64,000 nucleotides of DNA. It comes from Carex sylvatica (Eukaryota; Streptophyta; Magnoliopsida; Poales; Cyperaceae). A model generated the notes under the pieces. The model made no database searches and was not told the origin of the DNA. It saw only the letters and a program-made list of their open reading frames with translations. The position numbers and the translations under genes are program-made. The stretch is taken from assembly GCA_964058845.1 (NCBI GenBank), contig CAXKVR010000213.1:45710-109709 (forward strand). The letters are read 5' to 3'. This document shows, in pieces, positions 10,908-20,534 of this stretch. Every line of letters starts with the position of its first letter. Position 1 is the first letter of the stretch.

Positions 10908-11842
10908 GGGAAAATTTCTAGTGTATCTATGCAAACTTTTGAAATAGCCAATATTTCCATATTCTTATCAAAATTTAAAATTCTTACTCCTATCCCCTTT
11001 TAATTGGTTAATCTTTTCTTTAATTATCTTACAAAGTGGATTGACCAATATACCCTTGAATTTTTACTGGAGGTATCCACTTGAATTTCTAAAATGTTGA
11101 AATTTACACAATGATTGAATAAGAAAAATGAAAGACGCCTAATGTTTCCTCCCGTCTAATAGTCATCTTTCCTCCTTTTTGTGCTAGAAAATTCCTTTCC
11201 TTTAATTTGACGATTTAGATTTGAGAAAAAAGGTACTCCGATGATCATTTAGAGAAATGCTAGAGCTGTCGTAGGTAATCAAAGCACCTGAGGCATTTGG
11301 GCTACCAATAAGAAAAACACCATTACTGTTCACCTTTGTTCCCTCCATCTTACCCAAAAAATAAACAAAACAAATATGCAAAATTGATCAAATATATGAA
11401 TATAGTTTCGACAATTGTATGATCAGATCTTTAATTAGATCAAATGAGATCAAAACCACAAAATCTGAAGGATAAAGATGTTGTGATCAAATTCAACATC
11501 AATGGCTTGAGCTACGGATTTTCTCGATTTTGTTGAGACACGCACGCATATGAGGGTCGGAGAACAGGAGTTGAGAGAGACACGACACGAGGGAGAAACA
11601 TTTGCTCCTTTCAGGAGAAGGGAGGAAGAAAATAATTAAATGATTAGAAATGGATACTTCCAGTTAAAATATAGGGGGTACATTAGTCATTTCTTTATTT
11701 AAAATAATAAAATAAAAGTTAAATAATTAGAAGGGGAAATAAATAAGAATGTTAAATTTTTATGGGTATAACAGATATTATGATGATTTTATGGGGATAT
11801 TGGCTATTTCAAAAGTTTGTATGGGTATACTGAAAATTTTTC
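10908..11842. mobile_element. Mutator-like non-autonomous element, copy 2 (inverted relative to copy 1)
   Basis: This is a 935-bp element starting GGGAAAATTTCTAGTGTATC and ending GGTATACTGAAAATTTTTC. It is the reverse-complement counterpart of 7619-8642, with moderate divergence and small indels. Its left flank is TAAATTATA (10899-10907), the exact reverse complement of the left flank of copy 1. Its right flank AAAAGAAAT (11843-11851) matches the reverse complement of the right flank of copy 1 at 8 of 9 positions. Confidence 0.75.
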
Positions 11843-11879
11843 AAAAGAAATGGAAAATTTCCAACTAGGCCTGATATTT

Positions 11880-12075
11880 GGAAGCTGCTCGAATTTAGCC
11901 CAAAGGCAGATCCTTAGAGCATTTTTTTTTTTATGAAAACCAGACAGCAGCTGTCAGTTGATTTATTGAAATAAAGCAGTGTCTTACATCAAGGGCTTAA
12001 CGGCTCAGAACAAAAGAAATGAATGTGGGTTCACGGAAGCTGCTCGAATTTAGCCCAAGGGCAGATCCTTGTAGC
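11880..12075. repeat. 41-bp direct repeats bracketing a short retroposon tail
   Basis: GGAAGCTGCTCGAATTTAGC opens both copies (11880-11920 and 12035-12075). The copies are 41 bp with about 3 mismatches. Between them lies a 114-bp poly(T)-headed insert. Such length is unusual for an ordinary LINE target duplication but the arrangement is that of one. Confidence 0.8.
11921..12034 (-). mobile_element. Short LINE 3'-end fragment with poly(A) tail
   Basis: Read on the minus strand, this 114-bp insert ends in an A-rich tail (T-run from 11922 on the plus strand). It contains CAATAAATCAACTGACAG-like sequence typical of the untranslated 3' end of plant LINEs. It is strongly 5' truncated and has no coding sequence. 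Confidence 0.6.
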
Positions 12076-12161
12076 GAAAACGAGACTGCATTCAAGAGAT
12101 TTCATGGTGGATCTCCACAGAATTGTGAGGAAGGAAATCAAAGCTACAATCTAAGCATTTA

Positions 12162-12435
12162 GGTTACGTTTGGTTGTAGAGTAAAGTTAATGGTGATTAA
12201 TTGCTTACTCTATTTTACTCTTTATATTTTACATTTTATTTGATAACTTTAAGTTATAATTTAAATTAATACGTGAGGAGTAAGATGCTGAAAAATAAAT
12301 CTTTGTATGTGATAATTAGTTCTATCTTGTAGTAAATCCGTATTAATTCTCCCTTTACTCTACCTTGTATTTTACTTTTTGTTTGATGACTTAAATGTGC
12401 TTACTCTACCTCTTACTCCACAATCAAACATAGCT
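12162..12435. mobile_element. PIF/Harbinger (Tourist-like) MITE
   Basis: This is a 274-bp non-coding element. The left end is GGTTACGTTTGGTTGTAGAG; the right end in reverse complement is AGCTATGTTTGATTGTGGAG. It is flanked by the trinucleotide TTA at 12159-12161 and 12436-12438, the target preference of PIF/Harbinger transposons. Internal TTACTCTA motifs occur near both ends. Confidence 0.75.
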
Positions 12436-12557
12436 TTAAAATTTGTCCTTTGACTATGGAGAGTTGAGTTCTACTTCATGTAATTGAAAGGGAAAGGACT
12501 ACTAGCTATGTAAAATAAACTCTCTTGAAACCTTGTTGTTGATGTTATCATGTCTAA

Positions 12558-12969
12558 TTTTTTTTTTTTTTTTTGAAAATCAAGCAGTGGCTGCCAGATG
12601 TGCTGTATATTAAAAACTTGGTACCAGATACAACCCTCAACCACAATAGCTTACAATTGGAAGCATCTACCAAAAAGAAAATAGTGACATCACAACTTGC
12701 AAATTAACACAACTAGCCTATGTACCTATCTATACACTATCATTTGCACCACTTTTTCCACAGTGTCGCCTCTTGAATCACCCAGTTAGCCACCACGTCA
12801 GTTGGTATCCATTTTCCTTCAAAAACTTTGAGATTCCTGTTTCTCCATATTGTCCAGCATGTGCATGAGAAGAAAACCTTCCATCTGTGTTTTTCCCGTT
12901 TGGAAGCCGGTACCAGTGCCGATTTGCTCCAAATTTCCTGTACTGAGTCAGCAACGTTGTAACATTTCG
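12558..12969 (-). mobile_element. 5'-truncated LINE (L1-like) 3' end
   Basis: The minus strand carries the last part of a LINE ORF2. The frame 12973-12740 includes HRWKVFFSCTCWTIWRNRN, typical of the C-terminal region after the reverse transcriptase zinc-binding domain. A ~180-bp 3' untranslated region and a poly(A) tail follow (T-run from 12558 on the plus strand). TCATGTC at 12548-12554 and 12970-12976 is the likely target duplication. Only the terminal ~410 bp were inserted, so the copy was dead on arrival. Confidence 0.8.
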
Positions 12970-12983
12970 TCATGTCAACTTTT

Positions 12984-13060
12984 TAGTTTTATATTTGAAT
13001 TTTGTGGACAAAATTATTTTTAATGGGGCGAAAGATGTAACGTTCCATCATGTCAACTCT
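12984..13060 (+). mobile_element. Ty3/gypsy-like 3' boundary: polypurine tract and LTR start (first)
   Basis: TATTTGAATTTTGTGGACAA, then GGGGCGAAAGA and TGTAACGTTCC (13036 on), resembles the end of pol, the polypurine tract and the start of the 3' LTR of Del/Tekay-type gypsy elements. A similar junction occurs at 14199-14256. No coding region survives, so this is a remnant. The assignment rests on motif resemblance only. Confidence 0.35.
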
Positions 13061-14198
13061 TTAGTTATTAACATAAACCATTACGAGAGAACATAACGAC
13101 TATTATAATATATATGTAACACTTCATCACAATTAGGCATTTTAGAGCATATTTAAAATACGATAATTTTTATACAAATCAATACTAGAAAGTTTAAACA
13201 CTTTGTAAAATAAATCTCAAATAAGAAATCAATCTAATATACACGCACCTTGAGTTAGGATCGCACGCACAATTATCCATATAGAAAAGATCGTAATAAA
13301 TCTTGTAGAAAAATACAAATATTTCTGAAATAAATGTATGTTTACCTGGCCGCAACAATTAGGACATAAATACTAATCAAACATATAATTAAAACCTAAA
13401 TTTGGACTATCCTTTTTTATAACCTTCTAAATTTAGTTTCAGCTGGATTTTTCAGACAGACAGTTGTTAATACTCTAATCGCAGGTTACTCATATTAATT
13501 CGGAATTGTATGAAAGTTAATTAGTATCTACGACTTTTGTTTAGAAAACTATCCCAAATTTTAAACATAGAATTATCCATAAAATTTCAAAGTCAGTAAA
13601 CAGTGTTGTTCAAAAACTGCAGACCTCTGTCAACTATTTTAATCATTCCGCCTCACAGGAAATTATGATTAAGTTGAAATCGGTCGTGTTTGAACCGTAA
13701 CAGAAAATCCAACGATTTTGAATGAATAATATCTGCATATATGCAAGTAAAAAAAAATAAACTCACCCAAAAAAAAAAAAAAACAATATTTCTACTATAT
13801 ATAGAAGTAAAAATAAATATATATGCAAGTATTATATTCCTTTTGTTAGTCATTTGATATATTTCGACATCTGAGATCATCCCCGAATGAATGAGATTGT
13901 CTCTGTTAATTCAAATTGATATTCTCATACAAAGATAATTTCGTTAATTTAATTAGCCATTATCCCGTCTTGAAACTGTTTCACTGCCCATAATGATTTA
14001 TTTTGAATCTATCCATTACTTCGAAGTTGTTGATTACCGATCAAATAAATTTACATCCTTGTCTGATTTTAGTTAACTTTATATTTTATTATTAATCTCA
14101 TTAAATTTGTTAGTATATCATTTGATTTGTTTTGCAAAATAAAATTTATAATTTCATCAGAGTCGCACAATAGAAGCATGGTGCATTTATATACAATT
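13061..14198. other. AT-rich DNA between two gypsy-like boundaries
   Basis: No gene or clear terminal repeat is seen. The stretch may be largely LTR-derived because it starts with TGTAACGTT/TGTAACACTT-like sequence (13036 and 13115). Confidence 0.35.
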
Positions 14199-14262
14199 TT
14201 ATATTTGAATTTTGCGGACAAATTTTTTTTTGAAGATGGGAATAATGTAACATCTTGAAAAT
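14199..14262 (+). mobile_element. Ty3/gypsy-like 3' boundary (second)
   Basis: TATTTGAATTTTGCGGACAA, GATGGGAATAA and TGTAACATC (14246 on) repeat the arrangement at 12984-13047, about 1.2 kb downstream in the same orientation. This suggests two decayed gypsy 3' ends lying one after another. Confidence 0.35.
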
Positions 14263-16209
14263 TGAGTCTTAATTAATTAATCATATTTAGAAGACTTTTT
14301 CATAATATAAGTTTTACATAATTTATGTTTACTCTTTTTTTTTTTTTTTACGGAAATAGATATGGAGGATTGATTTAAAAAAAAAAAAATGGAAATAAAG
14401 TTGTCATTAAGTTGCTTATTTAATTTTATTGAACCACCCCCCTATTGGACGTGATGAAAACATGATATGAAATTTATGTTTATCATTTACTTTCTTGAAA
14501 ATTAAATTTAATTGCTTATTTAAGTGAGCGGTTTTTGTTTCCTTTCTTTTGTCATTTAATTATGGAATTGCATTAAAAAGTTTTATAAAAAGAATCTGAG
14601 CGTAAATAATTTTTTTGGTAAGCAAATTTCATGTATTGAATCACTTTTAAATCTCATTAAAAGGAAACAATCCCTAACCGACCTAATTAAGTCCATTTAA
14701 AAGGGCAAAAGCTATCTCTGTTGAGAGGAAAACTAAATGAAAATAAATGAGAGAAGAAAGTACAAAAAAAAGAAAAAGATAATTACGACAGCCACCTCAA
14801 ATCAAGGCAGTAGCCGTTCCAAGTACAATCTAAGGCGCACCGTTGATGTCCCGGCAGCCACCGCAGTTCTGTACGTCGTTCCACTCTGTGCACTGCCATC
14901 AAGCGCTACACCATTATACACAACCCAAGGCCACTGTCTTTACTCCAAGCTTATTAGGTAATTGAAGATTGCTAATTAGATTCAAATGTTTCAGTTAATT
15001 AGAGTAGTGATTTAATTTTAACTCGAATGATAAATATAAATTATACGCAGTGTAGTTTAAATTGTTAGAACTAGCTAGTTAGATTAATGGTAATGAGAAG
15101 TATTTTTATTATATTAATTCTACTTATTCTTTTAATTTATTTTGTTTATGCTTTTGAATTATGACCTATATATAAAGTTTATGGATTATTTTATTAAAGA
15201 TTCAATTTCCTTATTTGTATACTGTTATCTTCCTAGATTAAAATTAAATATCAGAATATAAAGTGTATAATTTCCTTGTTAATTATTGTAATAGAATAAA
15301 AGTAAACTAAAAATTTTTATCATTGATTTCGTACTCTCTTATTTTATTTCAGACTATCATTTCCAATATATAATTTAAGAACTATGTTTTGAATTATATA
15401 TATTCTTCAAGAAAATATCAGATTTATTTTCTTCTCGTTTGTCTGGTTAGTCTTAACCGAATTAAACTCTCTATAAATATTAAGTGATTAAATTGACTAA
15501 AGTTAGTAATTAGGAATATAGTAACATGTAACTAAATTAAAGTTCCTAATTTACCTCTTTAATATATTTGTACTTAATTTGATCCTTCACATATTATATT
15601 ATCTAAATTAAGTTTCGGATATATTTTTCTTCTTTTCTTCTCTATTGATTTGTTTATTCTTCGAATTTGCTTGATGCTTCGTACTTTTTTTTTTATTTGT
15701 CTACAATACCAAACTAGTAAATTGATTCAAGTGTAGGAGTTAACATGTAACTATAATAATATGTAGTATTAATGAACCTTAACAAATGAGAACACGTTAA
15801 ATCAAACAGTGTTAATTAGAAGTATGTTTATTTATTAGGTTCGACTTTTGAGAAACAAAGAGATGTAGATAATGGTCAAAAATTTACTACGACAACAAGT
15901 GCGGTTTTCATAGACTTTATAAAACCATTTTACTTTTCTATTGTCATTCAACTGTTTATTATTATTGCATTAGTTGGATTTATGCATGTTGTTTTCGAAC
16001 CATTCGTATGACTTGAGTAGACATAAATGATTTGCATCAAATAATATGATTCATTTATTAACTAATGAACTTGAATGAATAGGATGTATTGAGTATGGCA
16101 TGAACTGTGTGATTGAATAAATGTGTTTTTGAGAAAGAACGAATATGGTAATTGAACAGGGGCAAATATGCTTGCATATTGAGATGTATACATTGGATCT
16201 AGTGTTCGA
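14263..16209. other. AT-rich intergenic DNA
   Basis: No supported gene. A 74-codon frame at 14737-14961 begins with a lysine-rich run and has no recognised domain. I regard it as doubtful. Confidence 0.5.
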
Positions 16210-16895
16210 CTGGATCCCTCATTAACGTGACTGTAGGCGAAAGCGGTCTTGTCATAGATGTGATTGTAGGCCGACGCGGTCCCTTCACGGACGTGATCGT
16301 AGGCGCAAGCGGTCCTTTCCCGGACGTGATTGTAGGCGGAAGCGGTCCTATCACGCCAAGACCTAGCGACACATTAATTCACCGTCTAGTGAGACAAACG
16401 AACAAGATCAACGAATTTTTCTTAAAATAAATAAAAGTAGTAAGTAATGATAGAATATGCATTGCATTAGAAGAAGCATACGCATTTTATTTTTTTATCA
16501 TATTTGTGAATGTAAGTAAATGTTTTATAAGCTTTGGGCTGGAACTAAATCCCGCACTAAGAGAAGGTTTGATCTCTCACCCGTTCCACTTTGTGGGTTC
16601 CAGGTAATGAAGATGAAGGATTCGAGCAAGGACATGAGTGAGACTAAGCGGAAAGATCCATGATTAATAATTGCCACATGTTGTTTAGTTTTTATATTTC
16701 TTTTCCGTAATTCAATAATTGATTCATTGAGCAGGCATGACAGTACTTGTGTTACTAGTCATGTCCGCCATGATCGTTTGTTAAACTCGTTTGATTATGA
16801 AATAAATGTGGCTTATATATATTGTTATTGATAATGTATGTGATGTGCATACGTCTTACGTAGAAATACGTGGCGGGTTGTCTCGGGGTGTGACA
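16210..16895 (-). mobile_element. LTR-like repeat, copy 1 (TGTCACACCCCGAGAC end)
   Basis: On the minus strand this begins TGTCACACCCCGAGACAACC at 16895. It continues with CCACGTATTTCTACGTAAGA and CACATACATTATCAATAA, then a conserved GGTGAGAGATCAAAC segment (about 16560-16580), then a minisatellite (16228-16359). The copy at 42562 on the plus strand has the same order of landmarks. TGTCACACCCC is a common start of plant gypsy LTRs, so this is best read as a solo or truncated LTR. The inner end is not defined. Confidence 0.5.
16228..16359 (+). repeat. 33-bp minisatellite, four units
   Basis: TGATTGTAGGC-type units start at 16228, 16261, 16294 and 16327, exactly 33 bp apart. Each reads roughly TGAT(T/C)GTAGGCG then AAGCGGTCC and ACGG. 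Because 33 is divisible by three, the forward frame stays open and encodes an 11-residue repeat (VIVGxSGPxxD). I do not consider that a real protein. Confidence 0.9.
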
Positions 16896-17520
16896 AATGT
16901 GAACAATATTAGTTCCCAAGTATGAAGAGACTTTATGCCATATTGCTACTGCATAGGAGCAATGGAACAGTAGATGGGCCGTTGATTCCATGCACCCATC
17001 GGAGCACATGATGCAATGCACTAGGTAGTTGAAGTTTCACCTTTGTAGGACATCACCCGTGAGAATTTTGCATTGAAGCATTAGGTGCATGAATATTTTG
17101 ACAGCCGGGGGAATGGAGTACTTCCATACTTTGTCAAACTCACACCCCGCGCGACCACCTGTCATCATTACCTTGTAGAAGAATTTTGCAGTGTACATCC
17201 CCTTTGCTTCCCAATTCCAAGTTAGCACATCTAAATCATTAGTGAAAGCTATGTTTGAGCATAGATCCTGATCAAGCTCCACTGTTTCTCTGATCGATAT
17301 AGATGCATAAGTTTGTCTTGATCCAAGTGCAGCTATGACATCCTCCCCCCATTTGTCAAAGTAGAAGGAGATTGAGTTGCCGTTTTCGACCATCCAACTT
17401 GTTGACCAATCAAAGAGAGACTTGACATGCACCAACTGACACCAAAAAAAAGAACCTCTTTTTGACCAAATTAAAGGTCCAGTGGAATGGATACTTTGGA
17501 TCCTAATCTGAATTAGCATT
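16896..17520 (-). pseudogene. LINE reverse transcriptase C-terminal fragment with zinc-binding (zf-RVT) domain
   Basis: A minus-strand frame from 17519 to 17037 encodes a zf-RVT-type region: NSISFYFDKWG, LTWNWEAKGMYTAKFFY, VWKYSIPPAVKIFMHLML, CKILTGDVLQR. An in-frame TGA follows QR (17037-17039). The same frame then continues with CIMCSDGCMESTAHLLFHC, the zinc-binding cysteines and histidine of LINE ORF2, and AIWHKVSSYLG. The stop probably replaced an arginine codon. The fragment is cut at 16895 by the LTR-like repeat and its 5' part is missing. It is a dead non-LTR retrotransposon piece. Confidence 0.8.
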
Positions 17521-17924
17521 TCATGTCAGATTGAATCATGTTCTCTGACACTCTTCCACCACCACCTAAGTATTAATGAAATGTTCTATATATGCATGTC
17601 ATGCAAGCCAAAACCCCCATATTTTTTAGACATGCACACCAGTTGCCAATTACAAAGTGGAAGTCCCTTTCCTACCCTGTTTGAGGTGCCCCACAGGAAT
17701 GATCTGATTTATGAAAGTATAGTTAGTTCTAGTGGAGAGGGCAATAGAGAAATAGAAAACGGTATATTGTGATAGTTAAATATACCACCTAAGGTGCTCA
17801 CAAAAAAAAATGCTATTGGTACTATACCACCTCTTTATTGTGAGAAATATAAAACGGTCTACAAGTGTTATTTAACTCAGAAATTTTAATTAAAGTATCA
17901 TACACATTCAAACTAATGAAGTTT
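17521..17924. other. Intergenic, nothing recognised
   Basis: There is no protein family or terminal repeat that I can support. Confidence 0.4.
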
Positions 17925-18060
17925 GAGAATTAGTTTTAGTCGAGTGGCAAAGATAATATCATCTAATGAGATGTCGTATGTTCGAAACCTGGCTATGAGA
18001 TCTCTTATAGATATTAGAAATAATTAGGTAGTTTGACCTCCAACATTACTAAAAAAATGT
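17925..18060 (+). mobile_element. tRNA-derived SINE-like sequence
   Basis: An RNA polymerase III A box (TAGTCGAGTGG, 17937-17947) and B box (GTTCGAAACC, 17980-17989) start 43 bp apart, the spacing of tRNA-headed SINEs. A T- and A-rich body follows, with an A-run near 18051. The region does not fold as an obvious full tRNA, so a SINE is preferred. Target duplications were not found. Confidence 0.5.
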
Positions 18061-19373
18061 GAGAAATAAACCGTGTCATGCCATCGTGACTATTTACTTC
18101 ATGACTTGAGTCACTTGTCGTGTCGTGTCATGTCATGACTAAACTTGCAAGAAATATTCACAGCACGTTAGCTGTTAGTCACATTGTGATGAAATCACTG
18201 CTCATATTTGATCACATTAATCACGTATTCACATTTGATTATATTTGATCAGGTATAATTATTTTTTTCTAATTTTAAATTTATTTAATAAAAAAGTAAG
18301 GAAAAAAAATGTAAAATTTTTGTAAACAATAATAAATAGAGAAACAATGCTAAATAAAAATATTTATTTGTACAAAAATAAATTAAGTACCAACAATTTA
18401 TATTGTTGTTTGGAATAATAATGACATACATTTTACTGTTTTTGTTTTGGTTACGTGTAATGTTGTGATTAGATTGGTTCGCATACTGTGTCAAGTAATG
18501 TCAACTTTTCTGAAGAGTGTTCACGTCACGGAAATGAACACGATATGCGACACACGAGCCAAAGACAGATCTATATATATTGAATGAGGTCAATATACCT
18601 CTATTTTTTAATTTTATATATAATTTTCTATATAATTTAGAGTAAAATATCATAGGTAACGTAAAATTGATTCTCATCCTTAGCATAATTTTTTTTTTAT
18701 ATTGACTTTTATTGTGTTTTTTATTCTCATAATTCAAAAACCTGATTCTGCCTTTGATGCGAATCACTTTATGTAACCGATACACTTATTGTGCAGTTCC
18801 GTGACACAACCATAATACTTTTATATCTCTGATCAGCATAATGAATCCATCCGTTACAGTACAAACAATTTTATGCTCCTTAATTAGTTTCAATTCTATT
18901 ATATTATCAGTATATTTATCATAGCCATAATGCAATTGACCGTTGCCTAAATATTTCAAATGTCTAATCTAATTCGCCTTTCACGCTGTAATTAATAAAT
19001 TTAATAATGCGTGAAATATTCTCACATCCGTGACATTATCATTCATATCAATGGGAACTGTAATAAAATATGTTCATACTTCCGACTAGGTAAATATTTT
19101 TTTTAAGACTTCTTGAGTTTTCAAGTTTTTCTTTTGAGTCTAACATTCCGGCTCAACTCAATACAAAAATATTTTATGTACTCACGCCAAGGTTGCCGTG
19201 GCAGATGGCACCATCAATTGGGCCACTGAGCAATGGCTGGATGGGCGAAAAAGACCATAGAGCATTTGAGCTAGTAGCCTAGAGTTCTAATAGACGTGTT
19301 TGAATCCTTTGCGGTTGCTACAAAGTGTCTTACGGTGTGGGCATTGTACCTTATAGTCTTGAAAGCATTGGAT
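18061..19373. other. AT-rich DNA with scattered GTCATGTCATG-type motifs
   Basis: CGTGTCGTGTCATGTCATGA (about 18119-18138) and related CGTGACA/GTGTCA words recur to 19030. They look like subterminal repeats of a decayed DNA transposon. Ends cannot be defined and no gene is seen. Confidence 0.3.
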
Positions 19374-19383
19374 TTATCAAGAG

Positions 19384-19545
19384 GCAACTAACTCCGCTGC
19401 TCTTCAAATATTTGGAGAGCAGAATTCTGCTATTTTAAATCTAATCGTTCACCTGTGTTGAGATTTATGCATAAAAAAATTTAACAGTTAGATTTTGAAT
19501 AGCAGAGTCATGCTCTTCTATTTGGAGAGCAGTGGAGTTAGATCC
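19384..19545. mobile_element. Short foldback MITE with 10-bp target duplication
   Basis: The 162-bp sequence is largely an inverted repeat: AACTAACTCCGCTGCTCT at the left, GAGCAGTGGAGTTAGATCC at the right. Internal arms are CTGCTATTTTAAATCTAA and TTAGATTTTGAATAGCAG. Flanks are TTATCAAGAG (19374-19383) and TTATCGAGAG (19546-19555), a 10-bp duplication with one mismatch, in the size range of Mutator-like elements. Confidence 0.75.
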
Positions 19546-19866
19546 TTATCGAGAGATGTACCTGCATTTATTGAAATTTTAAGATTTGTTTAATAATTTT
19601 ATTTGAAGCTTGTAAGCCTTTTATTTTTTATTTTTTAATAATGCTAATATAGCAATGAACTAAAATAATAACATGCAAGGTAGAACTAGAAAATTGAGAT
19701 TGCGTCTCTGAATAATTATTATAGTTTAATTTTATTTTATAAGAGACTAAAAAATATAACTACTTGTAAAGGCCATAAAATATTATGAATAAAGTTGTTA
19801 ATGTTTAAATCATAAGGGTGGCTAATTAGATATTATATGGCTATGATCGACACTATGACACTGCTG

Positions 19867-20526
19867 TAGGGGTGCAAACAGAGCCCGGCAGATATTCGCT
19901 CCGTATTCGTATATAATCTGAATTTGGATAGTTTGGATTAGAATAATTTTCAGATATCCATAGAAGATTTCGCATATAATCTGAATCCGGATAGTTTGGA
20001 TTATGATAATTTCCAGATATCCATAGAAGATCTGGATACAGATTCGGAGTCCTAAACGGAGCGGATATCCGGACTATCCGAAACCTAATAATTTGGCCGG
20101 ACTCCAATAAAATAGTAATTAATATTTGTATAGATGGAATTTGAATCCATGTACTCTCATCTCAAAATCTTTAAACTAAGTTTCAAATCACTACACCATA
20201 ACATCTTTTGTTACCATTCTTTTATTTGATATATATATATATATATTATATAAATAGATTATCTCCCATCTCTCCATCCACTTATAGTTATCATTAATAT
20301 TTATATCTTAGAAGTTTATATATTTTAATTATCTGACCATTATTCATTTTATATCCGTATTCGAATCCGTATCCGTGGACTATCCATTCCATATCCGTAT
20401 CCGTTTAAGGCAAATTTGGTTTTGAATTTTAATATCCATTTACTATCCGTATCCGTATTCGTATCCGCTCATTATCCGACGGATGCAGATATGGTATGAG
20501 CATTATCCGCTCCGTTTTCACCCCTA
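19867..20526. mobile_element. Non-autonomous hAT element, TATCCGTATCCG subterminal repeats
   Basis: This 660-bp element is bounded by TAGGGGTGCAAAC and its imperfect inverted copy GTTTTCACCCCTA. A perfect 8-bp duplication CACTGCTG flanks it (19859-19866 and 20527-20534). Subterminal ATCCGTATCCG / CGGATAT motifs are clustered at both ends in opposite sense, as expected for hAT transposase binding. No transposase. The relatives at 23755 and 61011 share the GGGGTG tip. Confidence 0.92.
20115..20215 (-). mobile_element. Possible tRNA-like SINE inside the hAT element
   Basis: On the minus strand, TGGTGTAGTG (A-box-like, near 20198) precedes GGATTCAAATTCC (B-box-like, near 20140). Both are imperfect matches to the Pol III consensus. 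This may be a small SINE fragment carried by the hAT element. Weakly supported. Confidence 0.25.
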
Positions 20527-20534
20527 CACTGCTG

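Noticed and set aside
7619..11842. One large transposon with ~1-kb terminal inverted repeats (Pack-MULE)
   Set aside because: The outer flanks TATAATTTA and AAAAGAAAT do not match as direct repeats, whereas the crossed comparison does; two elements plus an inversion fit better.
14737..14961. 74-codon lysine-rich frame
   Set aside because: No domain, no splice signals and no conservation evidence available.
16227..16430. 67-codon protein with an 11-residue repeat
   Set aside because: A 33-bp minisatellite always keeps a frame open; it lies in an LTR-like repeat with no gene context.
19266..19330. Possible tRNA or SINE around GTTTGAATCC
   Set aside because: The B-box match is imperfect and no A box is found at the right distance.
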